This document shows positions 26,542 to 36,289 of a DNA stretch of 64,000 nt, in pieces (positions within the stretch are counted from its first letter, which is position 1; each line of letters starts with the position of its first letter). Under the pieces are notes generated by a model. That model was not told where the DNA came from. It did no database searches and saw nothing but the letters and a program-made list of their open reading frames with translations. The stretch comes from CAYSBE01 sp046309355. Its GTDB lineage: Bacteria; Bacteroidota; Bacteroidia; UKL13-3. The stretch is taken from assembly GCA_046309355.1 (NCBI GenBank), contig JBKCPL010000003.1:1-64000 (forward strand). Reading direction: 5' to 3'. The translations under genes and the position numbers were made by a program.

Positions 26542-27768
26542 ATGACGGATCCGCGGCTAATCAACATTAAAGATTACTCCTACGAGTTACCCGAAGACCG
26601 AATTGCCAAGTTCCCGCTCGAAAAACGGGATGAGTCTAAATTGCTCGTTTACAAAAATGGCAGCATCACCGATTCGGTATTTACTCAGTTGTATAAGCAC
26701 CTGCCATCAAACAGCCTGATTGTATTTAACAATACCAAAGTTATACATGCACGCATTTTATTTGAACGGATTACAGGTGCATTAATTGAAGTATTTTGCC
26801 TTGAACCCCTTCACCCGCATGATTATGCTGTTGCATTTACCACCACTCATTCCTGCATTTGGAAATGCATGGTGGGCAATGCCAAAAGGTGGAAAGATGA
26901 TGTGCTGACCAAGACGGTAACTACTCCTGCCGGACAGATTGCCCTCTCTGCCAAACTTATTGACAAAACTGATGATGCGTTTACTGTAGAATTCTCCTGG
27001 AATACGAATGAAGTAACATTTGGCGAATTGCTCTTTTACGCTGGCATATTGCCCATTCCACCTTATTTGAATCGAGAAACCACTGATGAAGATGAACAAC
27101 GGTATCAAACCATTTATGCCAGTTGTTCAGGTTCGGTGGCTGCGCCTACCGCTGGCTTACACTTTACCGAGTACGTATTTGAAACCCTGAAACAACAGCA
27201 TATAAAAACCAGCGAGGTAACGCTGCATGTGGGCGCAGGCACATTTAAACCGGTAAAATCGGATTCGCTTAAAGACCACACCATGCACGAAGAATTAATG
27301 AATGTGAGCAAAGAAAGCATTCAGGATATTATTTCATCGCTGCACACGCAAAGCCCAATAACGGCTGTGGGAACCACAAGCGTAAGAACCCTGGAAAGTA
27401 TTTACTGGCTAGGCGTACAGCTTTTAAATGGGAAAAAACCTGTTGCTGATTTTTTCATTACACAATGGGAACCATACGATAACAGTAAATCTATTTCAGC
27501 CCTACAGTCGTTGGAAGCTGTTTATCAATACATGCTCTCACATCATATGGACCAAATAACCGGATCAACCCAGCTAATCATAGCTCCCGGATATGCCTTT
27601 AAACTGGTAGATGCCATCATTACTAATTTTCATCAACCTGAAAATACACTCATGCTTCTGGTTGCAGCATTTACCGGAAGCGACTGGCGTAAAATATACG
27701 ACTATGCACTGAGTCATGACTACCGCTTCTTAAGCTATGGCGACAGTTCACTGCTTTTTCGCAGTTAA
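26542..27768 (+). CDS. queA: tRNA preQ1(34) S-adenosylmethionine ribosyltransferase-isomerase QueA-type
   Basis: Transfers ribose from SAM to preQ1 in tRNA, making epoxyqueuosine. 408 residues. The N-terminus INIKDYSYELPEDRIAKFPLEKRDESKLLV, the LIVFNNTKVIHARI segment, AGLHFTEYVF, LHVGAGTFKPV and TNFHQPENTLMLLVAAF are QueA motifs. It is about 50 residues longer than the E. coli enzyme, with the extra length in the central beta-barrel domain, as I know from other Bacteroidetes homologues. It may be a divergent QueA-like paralogue; no other que gene is nearby. Confidence 0.92.
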   Translation: MTDPRLINIKDYSYELPEDRIAKFPLEKRDESKLLVYKNGSITDSVFTQLYKHLPSNSLIVFNNTKVIHARILFERITGALIEVFCLEPLHPHDYAVAFTTTHSCIWKCMVGNAKRWKDDVLTKTVTTPAGQIALSAKLIDKTDDAFTVEFSWNTNEVTFGELLFYAGILPIPPYLNRETTDEDEQRYQTIYASCSGSVAAPTAGLHFTEYVFETLKQQHIKTSEVTLHVGAGTFKPVKSDSLKDHTMHEELMNVSKESIQDIISSLHTQSPITAVGTTSVRTLESIYWLGVQLLNGKKPVADFFITQWEPYDNSKSISALQSLEAVYQYMLSHHMDQITGSTQLIIAPGYAFKLVDAIITNFHQPENTLMLLVAAFTGSDWRKIYDYALSHDYRFLSYGDSSLLFRS

Positions 27769-27885
27769 CTAACCACACTGTTTTTAAGGGTATAACTTGT
27801 GGAAAATTCAAACTTGTATTCATGTATTAAATTTAGGTAAAGCCAACTTACCGAAGTATCTTTACCACCATATATTTATACGTAA

Positions 27886-29841
27886 ATGACAGAAGGAAAA
27901 ATGGATCAAAAAAGTAATTACTCAGCAGATAACATTCAGGTACTGGAAGGGTTGGAAGCAGTTAGAAAGAGGCCAGCCATGTATATTGGTGATGTGGGAG
28001 TAAGAGGATTACACCACTTGGTGTATGAGGTAGTAGATAACTCGATAGATGAAGCGCTTGCAGGGTATTGTAAATCAATTTTAGTAACCATCCACCCCAA
28101 CAATGCAATATCGGTACTGGATGACGGACGCGGCATTCCGACCGGCATGCATGCTAAAGAAGGCAAATCGGCACTGGAAGTAGTAATGACGGTGCTGCAT
28201 GCCGGTGGCAAGTTTGATAAAGACACCTATAAAGTTTCAGGTGGATTGCACGGAGTAGGCGTAAGCTGCGTTAACGCACTATCTATATTGATGCGCACTA
28301 CCGTTTACCGCGAAGGCAAAATATGGCAGCAGGAATACAGCTGCGGAAAACCTCTGTACGATGTTAAAGTAGTAGGCGAAAGCGACAAAAATGGAACGCT
28401 GCAGTATTTTGAACCTGACACTAGCATATTTACACACCACGAGTACAAATATGATACTATTGCGGCTCGTATGCGTGAATTGGCCTTCTTAAATCGCGGC
28501 ATCAGAATTACATTGAAAGATGAACGTCCTGATGAAAGTGGTAACTTAAAAGAAGAAACCTTCCACAGCGAGGGCGGCTTAAAAGAGTTTGTAAACTTTT
28601 TGGATGGCACCCGCGAAAAATTAATTCCTGAAGTAATCTACGTAGAAGGAGAAAAAGGTGGTGTACCTGTTGAAGTAGCCATGACGTACAACACCGGTTA
28701 CACCGAAAATTTGCATTCATACGTTAACAACATCAATACCCATGAAGGTGGCACACACGTTGCCGGTTTCAGAAGAGCACTTACCCGCACATTGAAAAAC
28801 TATGCGGAGAAAGAAGGCATGTTTAAAAACCTGAAATTTGAAATCTCGGGTGATGACTTCCGCGAAGGACTTACCGGTGTTATTTCCGTTAAAGTTCAAG
28901 AACCTCAATTTGAAGGACAAACCAAAACCAAGTTAGGAAACAGTGATGTAACCGGAGCTGTAGACCAATGCGTTGGCGAAATGCTCAATAATTTCCTAGA
29001 AGAAAACCCGCGTGAAGCTAAAACGATAGTTCAGAAAGTAATTCTTGCCGCTACTGCCCGCCACGCAGCGAAGAAAGCACGTGAAATGGTGCAGCGTAAA
29101 GGGGCCATGAGTGGAAGTGGGCTTCCCGGCAAATTAGCCGACTGCCAGGAAACAGATCCAGCCATGTGCGAAATATACCTGGTTGAGGGCGACTCGGCAG
29201 GTGGTACAGCCAAGCAAGGACGTAACCGCGCATTTCAGGCTATCCTGCCCCTTAGAGGAAAAATTTTAAACGTAGAAAAAGCCCTTGAGCATAAAATTTA
29301 TGACAACGAGGAAGTGAAAAATATGTTTACCGCACTTGGCGTAAGTATCGGAACAGCGGAAGACGGCAAGGCCCTGAACATGGATAAGTTACGCTACCAT
29401 AAAATTATCATCATGACAGATGCCGATGTAGATGGAAGCCACATCCGTACCTTAATCCTCACACTGTTTTTCAGGTATATGAAAGAGCTAATTGAATTTG
29501 GTTATATATACATAGCCCAGCCGCCACTTTATTTGGTTAAAAAGGGCAAAGACGAAGAATATTGCTGGAACGATTCACAACGTGAAGAGGCAATTCAACG
29601 ATTGGCCAAAGGAGGAAACACGGACTCCGTGAATGTGCAGCGGTATAAAGGATTAGGAGAAATGAATGCTGAACAGTTGTGGCAAACAACCATGAACCCA
29701 GAAACACGGACACTGAAACAGGTAACACTGGAAAGCGCAGCCGAAGCCGATAGAATATTCAGTATGCTAATGGGCGATGACGTTCCACCACGCAGAGAAT
29801 TTATTGAAGCCAATGCACGCTACGCCAATATTGATGTCTAA
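27886..29841 (+). CDS. gyrB: DNA gyrase subunit B
   Basis: 651 residues, the short GyrB form without the 170-residue TOPRIM insert of E. coli. GHKL ATPase motifs are VVDNSIDEA, DDGRGIP and GGLHGVGVSCVNAL. TOPRIM motifs are EGDSAGGTAKQGR and DADVDGSHIRTL; the C-terminal QRYKGLGEMNAEQLWQTTMNP is the GyrA-contact region. QLWQTTMNPETR favours GyrB over ParE. ATG 27886 gives MTEGKMDQKSNYSADNIQVL; the internal ATG at 27901 is also possible. The gene appears monocistronic, closed by the hairpin at 29860-29899. Confidence 0.97.
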   Translation: MTEGKMDQKSNYSADNIQVLEGLEAVRKRPAMYIGDVGVRGLHHLVYEVVDNSIDEALAGYCKSILVTIHPNNAISVLDDGRGIPTGMHAKEGKSALEVVMTVLHAGGKFDKDTYKVSGGLHGVGVSCVNALSILMRTTVYREGKIWQQEYSCGKPLYDVKVVGESDKNGTLQYFEPDTSIFTHHEYKYDTIAARMRELAFLNRGIRITLKDERPDESGNLKEETFHSEGGLKEFVNFLDGTREKLIPEVIYVEGEKGGVPVEVAMTYNTGYTENLHSYVNNINTHEGGTHVAGFRRALTRTLKNYAEKEGMFKNLKFEISGDDFREGLTGVISVKVQEPQFEGQTKTKLGNSDVTGAVDQCVGEMLNNFLEENPREAKTIVQKVILAATARHAAKKAREMVQRKGAMSGSGLPGKLADCQETDPAMCEIYLVEGDSAGGTAKQGRNRAFQAILPLRGKILNVEKALEHKIYDNEEVKNMFTALGVSIGTAEDGKALNMDKLRYHKIIIMTDADVDGSHIRTLILTLFFRYMKELIEFGYIYIAQPPLYLVKKGKDEEYCWNDSQREEAIQRLAKGGNTDSVNVQRYKGLGEMNAEQLWQTTMNPETRTLKQVTLESAAEADRIFSMLMGDDVPPRREFIEANARYANIDV

Positions 29842-29859
29842 AATTTTATAGACTGCCAA

Positions 29860-29899
29860 CAATGAAAAAAGGCGTTACATGTAGCGCCTTTTTTCATTG
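29860..29899. terminator. Bidirectional terminator between gyrB and the Deg protease
   Basis: CAATGAAAAAAGGCG is complementary to CGCCTTTTTTCATTG over 15 pairs, around a short TTACATGTAG loop region. A runs precede and T runs follow the G/C core, so it works in both directions for the two convergent genes. Confidence 0.88.
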
Positions 29900-29921
29900 G
29901 TAGATATCAGGAATGGAAACC

Positions 29922-31373
29922 TTAATCTATTCCAAAACCGTAATACCCTTTGCTCCCATCAGCATGCAGCCCTTCCAGCAGAACACCGCCCTTTTTCGCC
30001 TCAAGAGCGTTTTTGGCCTCTCCTACTGAGCTTACCGGTTTTTTATCAATAGATGTAATGATGAAGCCGGCAGGTACACCTGCTTTTTTCAAAATACTTT
30101 TATCATCCAGCTTTTTAACCCGCACACCGTTGGATATTTTGAGATTCAACCTGTCGGCCCTCGATAAGCTCTCTAACTCGGCACCTAATGCCTTGTTGGT
30201 TTCTACCTTCTCTTTTACATCAATATTGGTTTTGCCTTCCTTACTTTTAAGAGTAGCTATAAATGTGCGTTCTTTATTATCTCGCAAAACAGTAACTTTT
30301 ACTTTATCTCCGGGGTTACGTTTACCTACCTGCTCTTGTAGTTCAGATGTTGAATTTACCTTCATATCGTCTATGGCAACTATCACATCTTTATCTTTTA
30401 AACCGGCATCTTCAGCCGAACTGCCCGGGTTAACTTTCACCACGTATACGCCTTTCACATCTTTCAATCCTTCTTTATCTGCCAGATCTGCGGTTACATC
30501 CTGAATACTCACGCCCAGCAAACCGCGTTGAACCTCCCCATACTTCAACAAATCATCGATGATTTTTTTCATCAAATTTACGGGTACAGCAAACGCATAT
30601 CCAGCGTACTGACCTGTTTGTGATGCGATAGCTGTGTTAATACCTACCAGTTTACCATCTGACGAAACCAAAGCGCCACCGCTATTACCGGGATTAACAG
30701 CCGCATCTGTTTGAATAAACGACTCAATAGAATACTGTGATTCAGGCTTACCGGGATCTCTTAGTAAATTTAAATTTCTTCCTTTTGCACTGACAATACC
30801 GGCCGTAACCGTTGAGGTAAGATTAAATGGATTACCTACTGCCAAAACCCACTGCCCCACTTTTACATCATCGCTATTTCCGGTAAGGGCAAATGGAAGA
30901 TTTTTTTCATCAATTTTCAGCAGTGCCAAATCTGTATTCGGATCACGTCCTACGAGCAAAGCATCGTACTCTCGCTTATCGTTCAGTGTTACCTTTATTT
31001 TTGATGCCCCATCAACTACGTGGTTATTGGTTACAATATACCCGTCTGAAGTAATCACTACACCTGACCCGGAAGAACTGCTGGGTCGTGATTGCGGAAA
31101 CTGAAATCCACGGAACATATCGAATGGATCCATCATTTGCATATCCTGCTGCTGTGCCTCGTATTTGGTTATGATATGCACCACGGTAGGTGTTACCATT
31201 TCCGAAACTTCTACAAAATCGGGACGTGAACCCGACTCACTTAATCCGGTGAAGCGGCCAAGGTAATTGGCCTCAAACTGTTGCTTTGAATCATCCGTAA
31301 AAAGTTTGTTTACTCCAATGGCTATTAGCGCCCCGGCTGTAGCCACTACTAACATACTAATGACTTTTTTCAT
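29922..31373 (-). CDS. Periplasmic Deg/HtrA-family serine protease
   Basis: 483 residues from ATG 31373 (MKKVISMLVVATAG), with an N-terminal signal/anchor at about 3-22. The trypsin-like domain has all three catalytic residues: His in VTNNHVVDGA near 117, Asp in NTDLALLKI near 147, and Ser in NPGNSGGALV near 228. Two PDZ regions follow at about 280-370 and 400-480 (GLLGVSIQDV, AGLKDKDVIVAID; AGVPAGFIITSIDKKPV). This is a DegP/DegQ-type envelope quality-control protease. Convergent with gyrB, divergent from the anti-sigma-like membrane protein. Confidence 0.94.
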   Translation of the reverse strand: MKKVISMLVVATAGALIAIGVNKLFTDDSKQQFEANYLGRFTGLSESGSRPDFVEVSEMVTPTVVHIITKYEAQQQDMQMMDPFDMFRGFQFPQSRPSSSSGSGVVITSDGYIVTNNHVVDGASKIKVTLNDKREYDALLVGRDPNTDLALLKIDEKNLPFALTGNSDDVKVGQWVLAVGNPFNLTSTVTAGIVSAKGRNLNLLRDPGKPESQYSIESFIQTDAAVNPGNSGGALVSSDGKLVGINTAIASQTGQYAGYAFAVPVNLMKKIIDDLLKYGEVQRGLLGVSIQDVTADLADKEGLKDVKGVYVVKVNPGSSAEDAGLKDKDVIVAIDDMKVNSTSELQEQVGKRNPGDKVKVTVLRDNKERTFIATLKSKEGKTNIDVKEKVETNKALGAELESLSRADRLNLKISNGVRVKKLDDKSILKKAGVPAGFIITSIDKKPVSSVGEAKNALEAKKGGVLLEGLHADGSKGYYGFGID

Positions 31374-31491
31374 ACGTGTATTTAAATTATTGTTTTGAGT
31401 TAGCAAATTTTGTTCCACATGACAGACACTAAAAACGTAACTGACAAAATTTTAGTATAGCAACTAAATTTTCAAGACATTTGTTCACTGT

Positions 31492-32202
31492 ATGAGCAAC
31501 CACGACATTCATCAGCTCTTTTTCGAAAAATATCTTAGGAAAAAGATGAATGAAAGTGAGCGTGTGAGCTTTGAAGAACGGCTTAAAACCGATGACGATT
31601 TGCGAAATGCATTTGAGCAGTACAAACAAAACAGAAAGCTGTACCTGCGTGAAATGCTGCAAGAAGAATATGCTGCCAATTCCACCCGATTCAGGCTTAA
31701 CAGTATTCTCTACTTACTGATTTCACTTATCTGCTTATCCATTGCTGCAGGCTACTTTTTTGACAACCGAAAACTTCGGAGTTTGCTTACCAAATATAGT
31801 TTAGCATCGTCACCTGTAGCCAAAAACCGAACACCTCAAATTATAAAAACGCCCCCCGAAATACAAACTCAAGCGCCTGAAAAAGAAGCTTTATTACCCG
31901 GTGAGGAAACAGAAAAAGCCGATATTTCTATTGCAGAAGGAGATGTAATGCTGCAGGATACTGTACTTTCAATTGCTTTTGAACGAACTGACTCTGCTTC
32001 AACGGCTGCTCCAATTCTGGTTGAGCGCTGGCAATCTCCTGTAGGATTTAAAGGATACCGGTACAATGGAATTCAACTACAATTGTATGGGATTGAGTCT
32101 TTTTCGGATTTTGAACTTTATTCAGAAAAAGATGACCTTTGGATGAAACTTGACGATAAACACATTCTATTGAATCCTGATTTTAATTTTTACAAATATT
32201 GA
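31492..32202 (+). CDS. Single-pass membrane protein with anti-sigma-like N-terminus
   Basis: 236 residues. The N-terminal helical region at about 5-60 (IHQLFFEKYLRKKMNESERVS, then FEERLKTDDDLRNAFEQYK) resembles the cytosolic helices of Bacteroidetes anti-sigma and TPR-membrane proteins. One membrane segment lies at about 70-90. The periplasmic part is Pro/Glu-rich at about 105-150 and ends in a compact domain, about 175-236, rich in Tyr/Phe/Asp. No zinc-binding HxxxCxxC is present and no sigma factor adjoins it, so anti-sigma function is only a possibility. The stop overlaps the TTG start of dapF. Confidence 0.7.
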   Translation: MSNHDIHQLFFEKYLRKKMNESERVSFEERLKTDDDLRNAFEQYKQNRKLYLREMLQEEYAANSTRFRLNSILYLLISLICLSIAAGYFFDNRKLRSLLTKYSLASSPVAKNRTPQIIKTPPEIQTQAPEKEALLPGEETEKADISIAEGDVMLQDTVLSIAFERTDSASTAAPILVERWQSPVGFKGYRYNGIQLQLYGIESFSDFELYSEKDDLWMKLDDKHILLNPDFNFYKY

Positions 32203-33008
32203 CACTCGACTTTTATAAATACCAAGGTACGGGAAACGATTTTATACTGATAGATACCCGTCATACTTCATTCCCTGAAACGGATAAATCTTTTATTGCC
32301 GGTTTATGCGACAGGCATTACGGAATAGGTGCGGATGGACTTATACTGCTTAAAAACCATTCGCAGGGCGACTTTTACATGCAATACTTTAACAGTGATG
32401 GTGCTGAAAGTACTATGTGTGGTAACGGAGGACGGTGTATTGCTGCATTTGCCAATGCGCTGCAACTGGTAAAAAATGAATGCACTTTTTACGCTATTGA
32501 CGGAGTGCACAAAGCGGTAATTGATGCGATAAACGACACCATGTGGCATGTTAAACTGAAAATGACAGATGTGCAAGGCATTACTCCAATAGCGGCTGAC
32601 AGCTTCGAACTTCACACCGGCTCCCCTCACTATGTTAAATTTATACCTGAAGATCTGGAGTCGTTTGACTTACTTACGAATGCCCGTCAGGTTCGCTACA
32701 ATGATGTTTACAAAGAAGCAGGAATAAATGTTAACTACGTACAAGCAAGAGCCGAAGGCCTGAGCATACGAACCTACGAACGCGGTGTGGAGGATGAGAC
32801 CTTATCCTGCGGCACAGGCGCGACTGCTGCTGCAATTGCCTTCGCTGCCACCATGCTTAAACCTGACCATTCTTACTCGATACATGTTACGACTAAAGGT
32901 GGTTCCGTTGATGTAAAGTTTGATAGAATTCTGGGTAACGATACGTTTCAAAATATTTGGCTCTGTGGTCCGGCAGTTGAGGTTTTTCGAGGGCAAATTA
33001 AAATTTAA
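32199..33008 (+). CDS. dapF: Diaminopimelate epimerase
   Basis: Interconverts LL- and meso-diaminopimelate for lysine and peptidoglycan synthesis. 269 residues. The start is a TTG at 32199 (MTLDFYKYQGTGNDFILID); no ATG lies close enough to include the conserved GTGNDF. Both catalytic cysteines are visible, in MCGNGGRC and in LSCGTGATAAA. It overlaps the preceding stop by 3 bases (ATTGA), suggesting coupled translation. Confidence 0.96.
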   Translation: MTLDFYKYQGTGNDFILIDTRHTSFPETDKSFIAGLCDRHYGIGADGLILLKNHSQGDFYMQYFNSDGAESTMCGNGGRCIAAFANALQLVKNECTFYAIDGVHKAVIDAINDTMWHVKLKMTDVQGITPIAADSFELHTGSPHYVKFIPEDLESFDLLTNARQVRYNDVYKEAGINVNYVQARAEGLSIRTYERGVEDETLSCGTGATAAAIAFAATMLKPDHSYSIHVTTKGGSVDVKFDRILGNDTFQNIWLCGPAVEVFRGQIKI

Positions 33009-33068
33009 CAAAAACGTTGCGTATTTCCCGATATGCACCTAATTTAGTGCATTTATATTGGGTTAATT

Positions 33069-36000
33069 TTGATCGTTTTAAATTCTCAACCGTTTGCATT
33101 GGTTTATACATTTGTAAACCACAAGTACCTGGGGTATCTGCTGCAGCCCCATGTGGTACAAAAAAACAGCAACGGTAATTTTACGCTGACTCACCAACGT
33201 GTGTATGCTAAAACTACGGAGTATTTCGGAGAGCATATATCACCATCCGATCTCAAAATAATAAGCATACTGGACAAACTGGATGAAAACCTGATTTATA
33301 AACTGTACTTTGATGATGGCAAGAAAAAGGTGAGAGCTTCTGAATTCTTCGAAAAACAGACCCAAAAAAGTGACCAAACGGTAAAGGATGAGGTTCGCCA
33401 CTATATAGATAATATTACCAATGAGGCGCTTGAGCTACTCAAAGGTTCAGTTGTTTATAAAACCGGAAACGACAATAACCCTACGTCTCAAAAACTGGAA
33501 GTGAGCAGCGAAAAAGCAAGCATACTGTTTCATTTCAGGCGCGATGAGGAAGGCACCCGGTATTTCCCCACTATCAAGCATAAAGGGGCTCGTATTGAAT
33601 TTATGTACAAGGGGGCAAGCATTGTTAGCACATATCCGGCCTGGATGATTTTGGAATCGCAACTTATCTCGTTTGAAAAAGGTGTGGATGGCAAGAAACT
33701 TCAGCCATTCTTAAACAAGCGTTTCATACAAATTCCAAAATCAAGCGAAGAGAACTACTTCACCAAATTCATCACCCACCTGGTCGAGAAATACGATGTT
33801 TATGCGGAAGGATTTAACATTGTTACGGAAAAACACTACGCAAGTACATGCCTTAAAATACAACCCGATGCCACACAGGATTTATTAACGGTGAATTTAT
33901 CGTTCAAATATGGCGATGCTGAATTTGACTACATGTCGGCTAACGATGTTACCGCTATCGTTTCTAAAGAGAAAGATTCATACACATTTAAGCGAATAAG
34001 GCGTAACAGAAAGTGGGAAGACGGAAAACGGGAAGTATTGGAAAAAATGGGGCTGCATCAAGTAAGTGGCTCTCTGTTTACTGTTATTACACGTGATATT
34101 GCTACCGCTTACAACCAAACACTCCTACCCTTGAGCGCTACCAACAAGTATCAATTTCTGGAGTGGGTAAATGACTATAAGAACTTATTGCAGGAACAAA
34201 AAATAGAGATTGTGCAATCTGATGAGCTGTCAAAATATTTTTTCGGCTCACGTGAAATAAAAGTGGAAATTAAAGAGAGCAAGGATTGGTTTGACGTTAA
34301 AGCAACAGTCTATTTTGGAGAATTTGCTTTCCCTTTTCTTGCATTGAAAAATAACATACTGAGCGGGAAACGCGAGTTTTTATTGCCCAACGGTCAGGTA
34401 GCCGTAATCCCCGAAGAGTGGTTCGGCAGACTGGGTGCGGTAATAGAACTGTCGCGGTCAGACGATGAACTGCAATTGGAAAAGCATCATGTTGGTGTTA
34501 TTCAGGAATTGCTTAACGACAGCAGCAGGTATTTGAATGTAAGTGAAAAATTATCGCGTATAAAAAACTATGGCGATATAAAAGATTTTGAGCTTCCATC
34601 CAATTTCTCGGGTATACTAAGGCCATACCAAAAAGCAGGCTTCGATTGGTTTTACTTTTTAAAAGAAAACAATTTTGGCGGATGCCTGGCAGATGATATG
34701 GGTCTGGGAAAAACCATACAAACGCTGGCACTTCTTCAAAAAGAAAAAGAACTATATACCATTTGTAAAACGTATGCTTCGCCTGACATTCAAAATACCA
34801 TTGAAAATACACTTACCCACGAATTGAAACCTCAACTCAGCTTATTTGATGGAGAATCGCCCACAACAGGCAGGCCCGATATGGTTGAAGATGAACAGAC
34901 AAATCCACAACATGAGAGCACGCAATTGCCTGAGGGTATTCGAACATTTATACGAACATCGCTTATTGTAGTGCCTAATTCACTGGTATTTAACTGGTAT
35001 CAGGAAGCACGTAAATTTACGCCCGATTTAAAAGTATTGGTGTACACCGGTATTCAACGCATAAAAGACCCCCAACTTTTTTCATTGTACGACTTAGTTA
35101 TCAGCACATACGGCACGGTACGCGTTGATGTAGACATTCTGTCGAACTACAAATTCAATTATATTATACTGGACGAAAGCCAGTCCATTAAAAATCCAAA
35201 TTCGCTTTCATCGCGTGCAGTTAAACGATTGAAGGCTTCTCATAAACTTGTGCTTACAGGTACACCTATTGAAAATGGTATACACGAATTATGGAGTCAG
35301 CTTTCCTTTATTAATCCCAGCCTGCTTGGCAGCCTCTCCTCATTTACTGAGCGATTTATTAATCCTATAGAAAAGAACAAAGATCAGCACAAAATGGCTC
35401 AGCTAAGAGCTATTATTAAACCATTCGTGTTGCGCAGAACAAAAGATCAGGTGGCCAAAGAGTTGCCCTCAAAAATTGAACAGATAAAATTTTGCAACAT
35501 GACAGAGGAACAAGCAGAGGCTTATGAAAAAACAAAATCATTTTACCGGAATGAAATTATCAAATCCATACAGGACTTAGGCTTGGGCAAATCTCAGTTT
35601 GCCATACTACAGGGACTTACAAAACTGAGGCAAATTGCCAACCACCCTAAACTTAGCATTGCCGATTACGATGGCCAGGCAGGCAAATACGATGAAATTA
35701 CCGCAATGATTGAAACAGCCTATGCCGAAGGCCACAAAGTCTTGCTGTTTTCACAATTTGTAAAACAACTCGACATTTACAAGTCATACCTGGATGAAAA
35801 AGCCTACGCTTATTGCTACCTGGATGGGTCAGTACAAAATATACACCGGCAGCAGCAGGTGGATGAGTTCCAGAAAAATGAATCCATCAAATTCTTTCTG
35901 ATTTCACTAAAGGCAGGTGGCGTAGGACTAAACTTAACAGCTGCCGACTATGTTTTTATTATTGATCCTTGGTGGAATCCGGCTGTTGAACAGCAAGCCA

Positions 36001-36191
36001 TTGACCGCACCCACCGTATCGGACAAGATAAAACAGTATTCATCTATAAATTTATCACCAAAGATACTGTGGAAGAAAAAATACTGGCGTTGCAAGACCG
36101 TAAAAAAGAATTGGCCAATACCATTATCACTACCGAAGAAAGCTTTATTAAAACCATTGACGTAGACGAGATTTTAGAGATATTGAGCTAA
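33069..36191 (+). CDS. SNF2-family ATP-dependent helicase/translocase
   Basis: 1040 residues from a TTG at 33069; the next ATG is far downstream. The N-terminal ~490 residues are a poorly conserved region typical of Bacteroidetes SNF2 proteins. The SNF2 motor has DDMGLGKTIQTLALL near 545, LDESQSIKNP near 700 (DESQ in place of DEAH), VLTGTPIENG, and C-terminal GGVGLNLTAADYV, WWNPAVEQQAIDRTHRIGQ near 975. A polar insert of about 75 residues between motifs I and Ia carries QLSLF at residues 589-593, a consensus sliding-clamp-binding peptide. It probably remodels protein-DNA or RNA-polymerase complexes (RapA/HepA-like). Gene stands alone. Confidence 0.92.
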   Translation: MIVLNSQPFALVYTFVNHKYLGYLLQPHVVQKNSNGNFTLTHQRVYAKTTEYFGEHISPSDLKIISILDKLDENLIYKLYFDDGKKKVRASEFFEKQTQKSDQTVKDEVRHYIDNITNEALELLKGSVVYKTGNDNNPTSQKLEVSSEKASILFHFRRDEEGTRYFPTIKHKGARIEFMYKGASIVSTYPAWMILESQLISFEKGVDGKKLQPFLNKRFIQIPKSSEENYFTKFITHLVEKYDVYAEGFNIVTEKHYASTCLKIQPDATQDLLTVNLSFKYGDAEFDYMSANDVTAIVSKEKDSYTFKRIRRNRKWEDGKREVLEKMGLHQVSGSLFTVITRDIATAYNQTLLPLSATNKYQFLEWVNDYKNLLQEQKIEIVQSDELSKYFFGSREIKVEIKESKDWFDVKATVYFGEFAFPFLALKNNILSGKREFLLPNGQVAVIPEEWFGRLGAVIELSRSDDELQLEKHHVGVIQELLNDSSRYLNVSEKLSRIKNYGDIKDFELPSNFSGILRPYQKAGFDWFYFLKENNFGGCLADDMGLGKTIQTLALLQKEKELYTICKTYASPDIQNTIENTLTHELKPQLSLFDGESPTTGRPDMVEDEQTNPQHESTQLPEGIRTFIRTSLIVVPNSLVFNWYQEARKFTPDLKVLVYTGIQRIKDPQLFSLYDLVISTYGTVRVDVDILSNYKFNYIILDESQSIKNPNSLSSRAVKRLKASHKLVLTGTPIENGIHELWSQLSFINPSLLGSLSSFTERFINPIEKNKDQHKMAQLRAIIKPFVLRRTKDQVAKELPSKIEQIKFCNMTEEQAEAYEKTKSFYRNEIIKSIQDLGLGKSQFAILQGLTKLRQIANHPKLSIADYDGQAGKYDEITAMIETAYAEGHKVLLFSQFVKQLDIYKSYLDEKAYAYCYLDGSVQNIHRQQQVDEFQKNESIKFFLISLKAGGVGLNLTAADYVFIIDPWWNPAVEQQAIDRTHRIGQDKTVFIYKFITKDTVEEKILALQDRKKELANTIITTEESFIKTIDVDEILEILS

Positions 36192-36289
36192 TGAGTAATG
36201 TAGTGGCAAAAATTAATGCGATTCCCAACCTGGTATTGAACGTGCTACATTTATTCTTACTTGGCTAAAGCGCATATATTTGCCACACT

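Noticed and set aside
29950..30504. 184-codon plus-strand frame
   Set aside because: Antisense to the Deg protease coding region, which has clear catalytic motifs; no supporting start context.
31492..32202. Calling this protein a true anti-sigma factor
   Set aside because: No zinc-binding HxxxCxxC, no adjacent sigma factor; only the helical N-terminus is suggestive.
33064..33071. TAATTTTG as a -7 box for the SNF2 gene
   Set aside because: It overlaps the chosen TTG start and has no TTG at the proper distance; likely chance.
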